7,839 nt of DNA, taken from assembly GCA_937951995.1 (NCBI GenBank), contig CALGAG010000109.1:1-7839 (forward strand), given 5' to 3'. The DNA is from an uncultured Bacillota bacterium (GTDB lineage Bacteria; Bacillota; Clostridia; Tissierellales; Tissierellaceae). This document shows positions 1-5,172 of the stretch, piece by piece. A program made the translations under genes and the position numbers. The first letter of the stretch is position 1; every line of letters starts with the position of its first letter. Below the pieces are notes generated by a model that was not told the origin of the DNA, did no database searches, and saw nothing but the letters and a program-made list of their open reading frames with translations.

Positions 1-108
1 ATCAGTGTCTCCGAACTGGCTAGACGCTTAGATCAGTCGCCACAGAACTTCGGTAATACTAAAGAAGTGATTGACACAGGATCATATAAAGATGTAGGAG
101 AAGATTAA
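1..108 (+). pseudogene. Truncated XRE-like HTH regulator, C-terminal tail only
   Basis: Reading from base 1 in frame 1 gives 35 residues before a TAA stop. The start lies left of the window. The segment SVSELARRLDQSPQNF matches the recognition-helix region of small XRE/Cro-type regulators (typical pattern: xELARRLGQSPQNF), so it was probably a DNA-binding protein. In that family the text usually goes on with a basic NKxKR-like stretch and a further 30-40 residues of helix and strand. Here it turns into an unrelated tail (GNTKEVIDTGSYKDVGED) and stops, suggesting a truncated or rearranged gene. Small HTH genes are common near the ends of integrated elements, which fits the tRNA scar 200 bp downstream. 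It could also be an intact gene with an atypical C-terminus; without its start this cannot be settled. Confidence 0.5.
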
Positions 109-310
109 GTATGTATTTTATAGAATTTACCGGAGCAATAAATGGAGCAGTAAGGATGACATAATCTGGTATAGGATAGCACAATTCACCATTTAGGGAT
201 TTGCTCCAAAGAACTAAAGTCTCTCAACTAGGTGTAAAATAGCACAATTTGACACTGGATGAGACAGGATGATAAAGCTATAAAATGTTGAAAAATAGAG
301 GAAATTCACT
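109..310. other. Gene-free end of presumed integrated element
   Basis: No ORF with a ribosome binding site is visible on either strand. The only structure seen is an 11-base direct repeat, listed separately. The stretch ends exactly where tRNA-like sequence begins at 311. Confidence 0.4.
176..249 (+). repeat. Direct repeat ATAGCACAATT, two copies
   Basis: ATAGCACAATT occurs at 176-186 and again at 239-249, 63 bp apart (about six helical turns), 62 bp short of the tRNA fragment. A weaker relative, ACACAATT, follows at 402-409 on the other side. Tyrosine recombinases of tRNA-integrating elements bind short direct 'arm' repeats beside the crossover core, so these are candidate arm sites. That role is inferred from position only. 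Confidence 0.4.
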
Positions 311-355
311 CTTCGAACCAGTTGGTCGGGGGTTCGAATCCCTCTGGGCGTACCA
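311..355 (+). other. 3' fragment of tRNA-Arg (anticodon loop to CCA), probable attachment site
   Basis: The 45 nt hold a 7-nt anticodon loop CTTCGAA (anticodon TCG if numbered normally), the 3' anticodon strand CCAGT, the variable loop TGGTC, the T-arm GGGGG-TTCGAAT-CCCTC (one G-U pair), the 3' acceptor strand TGGGCGT, the discriminator A and an encoded CCA. The bases before 311 (AAATTCACT) cannot pair with CCAGT and contain no D-arm or 5' acceptor strand, so this is not a functional tRNA. Elements that integrate in tRNA genes rebuild the gene at one end and leave a duplicated 3' end at the other. The sharp start at the anticodon loop fits that crossover position. The complete tRNA-Arg should lie left of the window. 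Confidence 0.75.
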
Positions 356-366
356 AAACCAACATT

Positions 367-400
367 TACAAGGGTTTTTATGCCCTTGTATTTTTTGTTT
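367..400 (+). terminator. Rho-independent terminator after the tRNA-Arg 3' end
   Basis: A perfect 8-bp stem, TACAAGGG (367-374) with CCCTTGTA (383-390), encloses an 8-nt loop and is followed at once by TTTTTTGTTT. It starts 11 nt after the CCA, as expected for the original tRNA terminator. That suggests the DNA right of the scar is the original chromosomal side. Confidence 0.85.
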
Positions 401-521
401 AACACAATTTTAATACTTGCATCTGTTTACATTGAAATTAGTATCCAGGGACTTGAAATGTGCGACCTGGTGATAAGGCATAGGGGCAAGTCGGACACAG
501 AAAAATATGGGAAAAGGTTAA

Positions 522-588
522 AATTACGCGTAATTAAAAAAGAAAAGCTCTAATTACAGAGGAAAAACAAAAAAAGCTGGTTAATTAC
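522..588. promoter_or_regulatory. Three phased AATTAC words, candidate operators upstream of fic
   Basis: AATTAC begins at 522, 552 and 583, spaced 30 and 31 bp, about three helical turns. The first copy lies in a perfect 14-bp palindrome, AATTACGCGTAATT (522-535), and the third in a near-palindrome, GGTTAATTACC (580-590 region). They lie just upstream of the putative -10 box of the fic gene, whose product carries a winged-helix domain, so autoregulation is possible. The repeats and spacing are seen directly; the regulatory role is inferred. The region is AT-rich, so chance recurrence is not excluded. The rest of the 417-650 gap shows nothing else convincing. Confidence 0.4.
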
Positions 589-606
589 CATCAATAAGTG
601 TATAAT
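578..606 (+). promoter_or_regulatory. Candidate fic promoter
   Basis: A perfect TATAAT lies at 601-606, 44 bp before the fic ATG. The hexamer 17 bp upstream, TGGTTA (578-583), matches TTGACA at only three positions. The -10 assignment is reasonable; the weak -35 would fit activator dependence or a regulated promoter. Confidence 0.4.
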
Positions 607-650
607 TATAATAATTATTAATGAAATTATGTGGATAGAGAGGTTTTGAT

Positions 651-1886
651 ATGCGTTATCTATATAAGGAATACTATAATTTAAAAACGATTGATGAACG
701 TAAATCTAAAGCTAATCAGCGAAGAAGATATGATAGCACCATAAATTTTGATCTGGAAATTAAACCTATCAATCAACCGGAGAAGTTTAGTCTTTACTAT
801 GTACCAACTAACTCAACTCTAAAACTAGCAGCAGAAATTGCCAGACTGGATGTAATTCTTGAAATGAATTATAGCAAACTCCCAGGATTGGCCCAACATA
901 ATTTTTTTATAGACATGCTAAGTAGAGAGTTATTCAGTACCAATGAGCTGGAGGGTGTTAAAAGTTCTAAAGAAGAAATTGTGAGGACTACCAGGAGTAT
1001 TCTTGGAGACAGTAAGAAGAAGCCGGCGAGATTTAAGAATGTCATCAAGTCTTATCTTGAGTTAAAAGAAGGTAATTTAAAGCCTCCAGTTGACGCTAAG
1101 GATTGTAGAAAGATATTTGATGAAATCACTTCAGATGGAATTTCAAAAGATGACTATCCAGATGGAAAGTTTTTTAGGAGAGAAGCAACATATATATACA
1201 GGAATGATAAGGAGATTCATAGAGGAATTACATCTGTAGATGGCACAGAAGAATTGATAATTGAAAAAATAAACTCCTTATTCAGGTTTATGAACGACTC
1301 ATCTTTAGACTTATATGATTTGATAAAAATTGCGGTATCACATTATTATTTTGGATATATTCACCCATATTATGATGGCAATGGAAGAACTGGAAGATTC
1401 ATCAGTAGCATATTCTTAAAGGATAAGTTTTCATGGCTTACTGCAATGTCGTTGTCTCAAGGATGTAATAAAGAAAGAGAACGGTATTTAAAAATATTTG
1501 ATACAACTAATCAAATCTCGTCTCAGGGAGAGATGAATTTTTTTGTGGATGAGTTTTTGCAGATAATTGAATCAGGTCAAAAGGATATTTTGGAAATCCT
1601 AGTACAGAAAAGTGATCTATTAAATATTATTATTGATAAAATCAATAAGGATGAGAGCCTAGCCAATGAAGATGAAAAAATCATCATGAGTATAATGGCT
1701 CAAGAGTTCCATTTCAACCCATCCAAAGAAGGGATTGGAGTCACTGAGTTGAAACCAGTATTTGGTTATGCTGAGGATACCATTAGGATAAAACTCAAGA
1801 AACTCTATGAAAGAGGTTTAGTTGAAAAGATCAAGAGTAGACCGGTGAAGTATGTTATATCGAGTAAATATCTTGAAAATTCATAG
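651..1886 (+). CDS. Fic/DOC family protein with C-terminal winged helix (putative AMP transferase)
   Basis: The 411-residue product has the layout of standalone bacterial Fic proteins: an N-terminal Fic_N-like part (about 35-115), the Fic fold (about 125-305) and a C-terminal winged helix (about 338-405). The catalytic loop is HPYYDGNGRTGR (238-249), with catalytic His238, the phosphate-binding GNGR and the closing Arg249 all present. An inhibitory-helix motif of the (S/T)xxxE(G/N) type is seen as TNELEG (97-102); in the family Glu101 would block ATP binding until relieved. The expected reaction is transfer of AMP from ATP to a hydroxyl side chain of a protein target, probably cytosolic; the target is unknown. 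AGAGAGG (637-643) sits 7 nt before the ATG. The gene is visibly more AT-rich than those downstream and lies just past a tRNA integration scar, so foreign origin is possible. No antitoxin-like small gene lies beside it; the inhibitory motif is internal. Confidence 0.9.
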   Translation: MRYLYKEYYNLKTIDERKSKANQRRRYDSTINFDLEIKPINQPEKFSLYYVPTNSTLKLAAEIARLDVILEMNYSKLPGLAQHNFFIDMLSRELFSTNELEGVKSSKEEIVRTTRSILGDSKKKPARFKNVIKSYLELKEGNLKPPVDAKDCRKIFDEITSDGISKDDYPDGKFFRREATYIYRNDKEIHRGITSVDGTEELIIEKINSLFRFMNDSSLDLYDLIKIAVSHYYFGYIHPYYDGNGRTGRFISSIFLKDKFSWLTAMSLSQGCNKERERYLKIFDTTNQISSQGEMNFFVDEFLQIIESGQKDILEILVQKSDLLNIIIDKINKDESLANEDEKIIMSIMAQEFHFNPSKEGIGVTELKPVFGYAEDTIRIKLKKLYERGLVEKIKSRPVKYVISSKYLENS

Positions 1887-1912
1887 TAAAATATGAAACG
1901 TAAAACAACATT

Positions 1913-1932
1913 GGAGACGGTTCTTTTTTGTT
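1913..1932 (+). repeat. GGGACGGTTCTTTTTG-type repeat, copy A
   Basis: GGAGACGGTTCTTTTTTGTT lies in the 92-bp gap between fic and the first transporter gene. It shares its core with the reverse complement of 4941-4962. From memory, GGGACGGTTCTTTTTG-like words recur in intergenic DNA of clostridia; that could not be checked here. No terminator stem is seen in this gap. Confidence 0.4.
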
Positions 1933-1978
1933 GGATAACATTAAGATTCGTCTTTTTGTATAGAGGGAGTGATTTGTC

Positions 1979-2866
1979 ATGAAGCAGAAGGAAACTATAA
2001 ATTCAATGATGGTTATGCTTGGAGCTGTACTTTGGGGAACAGTTGGAACAGCCCAGCACTTTGCTCCTGAAGGAGCCACCCCAATGTCAATTGGTGCTGC
2101 CAGGCTTGCCCTGGGAGGAGGAGTACTTCTGATCTACGCACTCTTGAAGGGAAAGTTGACGGGAAGGGAGATATTCTCAAGAAAGAGTACATATATTGGA
2201 GCGGTCAGCATGGCATCCTTCCAGCTTACATTCTTTGCAGGTGTCCTCCTCACGGGGGTTGCCATGGGAACTGTTGTGGCAATCGGCAGCGCTCCCATAT
2301 TCGCTGGTGTCATATCACTTGTTTCCAGCAAGGAAAACCCTGGACTCAAATGGCTGATATCAACCCTTGTGTCCGTTTTGGGCTGTGTTCTTCTTGTGGT
2401 TGGGGGAGATGAGCTTTCTGTAAATACAACAGGAATAATATTGGCACTTGGTGCAGGCTTATCTTATGCAATCTATACTGCTTCATCGAAGAACCTCTTG
2501 GTAGACTTCACTCCAGAGGCAGTAACTGGAATTGTATTTTCCATGGGAGCAATTATCATGTCCCCATTTTTGTTGATCTATAGCCTTGATTGGCTATTTA
2601 CAGCCAGGGGAATTATCGTTACCATGCACCTGGGACTGATTACCACTGCCCTTGCATATTTTGTTTTCACATATGGCCTATCAGGGATAAAACTACACAA
2701 GGCTGTAACCCTTACATTGGCTGAGCCGGTTACGGCAGCCCTTTTGGGTGTATTTCTCCTTAAGGAAAACTTGTCAATGATATCAGGAGTAGGCATGGGA
2801 CTTGTGTTTGCGGGCCTGGTGATTCTTTCAATAAGCAGGCCTAAAAGGAGATATCCACAGACATAA
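1979..2866 (+). CDS. EamA/DMT-superfamily transporter, first paralog
   Basis: The 295-residue protein is almost entirely hydrophobic with short polar turns, consistent with ten membrane helices made of two EamA repeats (about 10-145 and 150-290). Family hallmarks include the N-terminal LWGTVGTAQ segment and the LAEPVTAALLGVFLLKE segment near the end of the second repeat. DMT exporters move metabolites or drugs across the cytoplasmic membrane; the substrate cannot be read from sequence. GAGGGA (1963-1968) lies 10 nt before the ATG. The start is supported by gapless alignment from residue 1 with the paralog at 3078. It follows fic by 92 bp on the same strand with no clear terminator between, so read-through from fic is possible, but the functions look unrelated. 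No convincing promoter of its own was found. Confidence 0.9.
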   Translation: MKQKETINSMMVMLGAVLWGTVGTAQHFAPEGATPMSIGAARLALGGGVLLIYALLKGKLTGREIFSRKSTYIGAVSMASFQLTFFAGVLLTGVAMGTVVAIGSAPIFAGVISLVSSKENPGLKWLISTLVSVLGCVLLVVGGDELSVNTTGIILALGAGLSYAIYTASSKNLLVDFTPEAVTGIVFSMGAIIMSPFLLIYSLDWLFTARGIIVTMHLGLITTALAYFVFTYGLSGIKLHKAVTLTLAEPVTAALLGVFLLKENLSMISGVGMGLVFAGLVILSISRPKRRYPQT

Positions 2867-2943
2867 ATAATATTTCATAATATTAAAAGGCAGATCATTT
2901 TCAAGTGAGAATAATGGTGTGTCTTTTTCATTGTCAAAATGTC

Positions 2944-2965
2944 TTTGTCTGAATTGACAGACAAA
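2944..2965. promoter_or_regulatory. Perfect dyad, candidate operator of second transporter
   Basis: TTTGTCTG (2944-2951) and CAGACAAA (2958-2965) form an exact 8-bp inverted repeat with a 6-bp spacer. The -35 hexamer TTGACA (2954-2959) lies within it. No T-run follows, so it is not a terminator. A bound dimeric repressor here would exclude RNA polymerase. The regulator is not evident in the window. Confidence 0.6.
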
Positions 2966-2982
2966 TATTATTATGCTTTAAT
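2954..2982 (+). promoter_or_regulatory. SigA-type promoter of second transporter
   Basis: A consensus -35 TTGACA (2954-2959), a 17-bp spacer and TTTAAT (2977-2982, 5 of 6 matches) with an upstream TG at 2974-2975 (extended -10) make the best promoter in the window. Transcription should begin near 2989, giving a leader of about 90 nt. Confidence 0.7.
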
Positions 2983-3012
2983 TAGTGTATTAATAAAAAT
3001 ACAAAAAATAAC

Positions 3013-3032
3013 AGGGACAAGTCTTTTTGTTT
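3013..3032 (+). repeat. Divergent GGGAC...TCTTTTTGTT repeat, copy B
   Basis: AGGGACAAGTCTTTTTGTTT resembles copy A at 1913. The decamer GTCTTTTTGT (3021-3030) also occurs at 1950-1959 in the leader of the first transporter gene, so the two leaders may share ancestry from the gene duplication. It falls within the predicted leader of the second transporter. Assignment to a repeat family is tentative. Confidence 0.3.
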
Positions 3033-3077
3033 ACAATCAGAGAGGTTTATCTTTAACCAAAGAGGAGAGGATATCTA

Positions 3078-3959
3078 TTGAACAATAGTGAGTTCAAATA
3101 TAGCTTAATGGCATTGCTAGGTGCAATTTTATGGGGAACCATTGGAACGGCACAGCATTTTGCTCCTGCAGGAGCCTCGCCTCTATCAGTTGGTGCAGTC
3201 AGACTGGCCGTAGGCGGAGTAGCAATAATGCTCTATGCATTCCTTAGAGGCAAGCTCAAGGGACGAGAGATGTTGTCAAAAGTAGGTACATATATTGGAG
3301 CAGCAAGCATGGCCTCGGCTCAGATTACATTCTTTGTAGCTGTTAAGATGACCGGGGTGGCAATGGGAACAGTGGTTGCAATCGGAAGCGCTCCAATATT
3401 TGCAGGTCTGATTTCAACAATCATAAACAAGGAGATTCCAGGTATCAAGTGGATGGTATCAACAATGGTTTCAGTAATAGGATGCGTCCTTTTGGTTATA
3501 GGTGGCGAAGCTCTAACAATTGAAATGAATGGGATAATCCTGGCGCTGGGATCGGGCTTTTTTTACGCAGTATACACGGCTGCCACAAAGAATTTGCTGG
3601 TAAAGTATTCTCCTGAGATTGTTACAGGAATTATTTTCACAATTGGAGCATTGCTCCTTTCTCCATTTCTGCTGATCTATAGCTTGGATTGGCTAAAGAC
3701 CCCACAAGGAATAGGTGTAGCCCTACATCTGGGATTGGTGACCAGTGCACTGGCATATATTATTTTTTCGTATGGTTTATCAGGGATAAAACTGCACAAG
3801 GCAGCAACCTTGAATCTGGCTGAGCCTGTTACTGCTGCCCTTCTGGGAGTGTTTTTCCTTAAGGAAAGCCTGTCACTCCTTTCAGGAGTGGGGATGGGGC
3901 TGGTATTTGCAGGGCTGGTGATATTGTCAATCTCAAGACCGGCAAAGAAAATAGCATAA
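3078..3959 (+). CDS. EamA/DMT-superfamily transporter, second paralog
   Basis: This 293-residue protein aligns without a gap to the product of 1979-2866; by hand count 199 of 293 positions are identical. The most conserved blocks are AMGTVVAIGSAPIFAG, YGLSGIKLHKA, LAEPVTAALLGVF and VGMGLVFAGLVILSISRP. It has the same two-EamA-repeat, ten-helix architecture of an inner-membrane exporter; the substrate is unknown. The start is TTG: AGAGGAGAGG (3061-3070) ends 7 nt before it, and the N-terminus then matches the paralog in length. The first in-frame ATG is 10 codons in and has no such site. A promoter with an overlapping dyad lies upstream and a strong terminator begins 3 bp after the stop, so it is probably a single-gene unit. 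DMT proteins may work as homo- or heterodimers; whether these two pair is unknown. Confidence 0.9.
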   Translation: MNNSEFKYSLMALLGAILWGTIGTAQHFAPAGASPLSVGAVRLAVGGVAIMLYAFLRGKLKGREMLSKVGTYIGAASMASAQITFFVAVKMTGVAMGTVVAIGSAPIFAGLISTIINKEIPGIKWMVSTMVSVIGCVLLVIGGEALTIEMNGIILALGSGFFYAVYTAATKNLLVKYSPEIVTGIIFTIGALLLSPFLLIYSLDWLKTPQGIGVALHLGLVTSALAYIIFSYGLSGIKLHKAATLNLAEPVTAALLGVFFLKESLSLLSGVGMGLVFAGLVILSISRPAKKIA

Positions 3960-3961
3960 GT

Positions 3962-4013
3962 AAAGGGACTGTTTGGATGCTACTTAGAAGTATCATTATC
4001 AAACAGTCCCTTT
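3962..4013. terminator. Terminator between convergent genes
   Basis: A perfect 13-bp stem, AAAGGGACTGTTT (3962-3974) with AAACAGTCCCTTT (4001-4013), is followed by a T-run on the + strand (CCCTTTTGATTT). The 26-nt loop can itself fold (ATGCTACT with AGTATCAT, one mismatch), making a long rod. It lies 3 bp after the second transporter and 4 bp short of the leftward oxidoreductase relic. The minus-strand tail is TTTACTTA, so it may also serve the leftward direction, less strongly. Confidence 0.85.
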
Positions 4014-4017
4014 TGAT

Positions 4018-4906
4018 TTACTTAAGCTTCAGCCTCATCAAGGTTTCATCCTTGGGATGGCCAGTCTCCTTGTCCCAACCCATGCTTTCATAGAATTCAT
4101 CAAGCATGACCTCAGCGTTTGCAACCTGACCCTTGCCAAGTCCGTCAGGTGCAGGCTCCTTGGAAAGTCTCTCAGGAAGCTTTTCATCCTTTCTACCAAA
4201 GCCCTCCCTTTTCGCTATCATTTCAGTCATCTTTACCATGGCCTCGGCATTGCCAAAGGACAGGTCGATTCCACCTGTGGTTTCCAGATCTATCAGACCC
4301 TTTTCAAACCACTCCATTGCAGATGCTATGGTCTGCCCGGTTGAAATGGTATCTAGACCCATCCGGTTACAGATGTAGCCTGCCTCTGTGATTGCATTCA
4401 AATCGTCCACATAGCACTTGGAACCAAAGGCCCCGACTGTTTCATACTCAGGACCGCCACCTGATTCGCCCTTGTATTTGCCTTCCATTATTTCAGTGTG
4501 TCTGCCGCAGGCTATGGGGCATCCAAAGCAGGCCCATGCCTTTACATTCAAGGTGTCATGGTAGGCCTTGTGGCCGATCTTATCCATGGCAGAATCAAAG
4601 GTGGTCAGCTGCCAGTTCCTGGTGGGAAGAAGACCTACCTATAGTCCCTGTAAGGGGAGACTTGTAGCCTATGACAAGCCTTCCTGATGATGGAGCCCGC
4701 GTTCCGGTCAAGGGACCTGTTGTGAATACCAGTAAATTCCTTTCATCCATCGGATCCATTCCAGGCTGGAGGTTGTCATACAGGATCTTGGCAGCGTAGC
4801 CCTCGCCACCAACATAGAGATCCTTCCATTCTTCCTTGATTTGAACCCTTTCACTACTCTTGTCGCTCAGGTTGATTCTAAGCATCTTTCCAGTTACTGT
4901 ACTCAT
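4018..4906 (-). pseudogene. aor: Aldehyde:ferredoxin oxidoreductase (AOR), decayed by two internal deletions
   Basis: The 5' part (4906 down to about 4630) encodes an AOR N-terminus: GKMLRINLS, YVGGEGYAAKILYDNL, TTGPLTGTRAPSSGR and KSPLTGTIGRSSS. It then shifts frame; the next frame continues LPTRNWQLTTFDSA and ACFGCPIACGR, and ends in the AOR C-terminal style (LPERLSKEP, MLDEFYESMGW). Intact AORs are about 600 residues; about 300 remain. One deletion is at about 4622-4637, between the N-terminal pterin domain and LPTRNWQ, and changes frame. The other is at 4195-4209 (REGFG), joins two distant segments in frame, and removes the region holding the fourth cluster cysteine. Three [4Fe-4S] cysteines (CxxCxxxC) survive. 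Intact enzymes use a tungsten-pterin cofactor to oxidise aldehydes to acids with ferredoxin; this product cannot. An excellent AAGGAGGT (4913-4920) lies 6 nt before the ATG, so decay may be recent. An assembly error is the main alternative. Confidence 0.88.
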
Positions 4907-4940
4907 CTAAATACCTCCTTTTCTTGACCCAGGTTAAAAG

Positions 4941-4973
4941 CAAAAAGAACCGAACCGTCCCCAACGCTTGGGG
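4941..4973 (-). repeat. GGGGACGGTTC-type repeat with adjoining hairpin, copy C
   Basis: On the minus strand GGGGACGGTTC is followed by GGTTCTTTTTG, so the word GGTTC is doubled relative to copy A at 1913. It adjoins a perfect 6-bp stem, CCCCAA (4959-4964) with TTGGGG (4968-4973), loop CGC. It lies between the lipoprotein terminator and the AOR relic. Palindromic units of this kind can be REP-like elements mobilised by Y1 transposases; that is an inference, and no transposase is present here. Confidence 0.4.
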
Positions 4974-4974
4974 C

Positions 4975-5017
4975 AAAAAAACAACAAGGGATTATCCACC
5001 TAAGTGAATAACCCCTT
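4975..5017 (-). terminator. Rho-independent terminator of the lipoprotein gene
   Basis: Read on the minus strand, AAGGGGTTAT (5017-5008) pairs with ATAATCCCTT (4995-4986) over 10 positions with one A-C mismatch. GTTG and a run of seven T (4981-4975) follow. It lies about 155 nt beyond the lipoprotein stop and before the AOR start, separating the two leftward genes. Confidence 0.75.
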
Positions 5018-5172
5018 TGCAAGCCTGGCAGGTCAGAAAATCTCTTTTCCGGCCCAATGTTCTGTTTTTCCGATTTTCGTCAGACATGATGTGGGAAAGA
5101 CAGAATCGGAGTGTGTGTTCTTTTGTACCTTAATAGTAACAGATTGTGGGCATAAATTCAATATCCTTTTCA
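5018..5172 (-). other. 3' untranslated region of lipoprotein gene
   Basis: No gene is supported here. An imperfect hairpin with a 6-bp base (CCGATT 5070-5075 with AATCGG 5104-5109) is the only structure seen before the terminator. Confidence 0.3.

Noticed and set aside
280..355. A complete tRNA gene
   Set aside because: Upstream bases cannot form the 5' acceptor strand, D-arm or 5' anticodon strand; only the 3' fragment is present.
214..405. A 63-codon minus-strand ORF containing GIRTPDQLVRR
   Set aside because: It is the antisense reading of the tRNA 3' end; such RGIRTPDQLVR proteins are a well-known annotation artefact opposite tRNA genes. It has no ribosome binding site.
445..470. Inverted repeat CCAGG / CCTGG upstream of fic
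   Set aside because: Only 5 bp with a 16-bp loop, no T-run and no promoter context; easily chance.
651..1886. A Fic/antitoxin two-gene module
   Set aside because: No small antitoxin gene flanks the Fic gene on either side, and the inhibitory motif is within the protein itself.
2867..2940. A terminator after the first transporter gene
   Set aside because: Only a weak 6-bp stem with a G-U pair (ATTTTC / GAGAAT) and no adjacent T-run was found.
4057..4667. Several plus-strand ORFs of 80-95 codons
   Set aside because: They lie antisense to the AOR relic, whose family motifs are unmistakable; no ribosome binding sites and no recognisable protein features.
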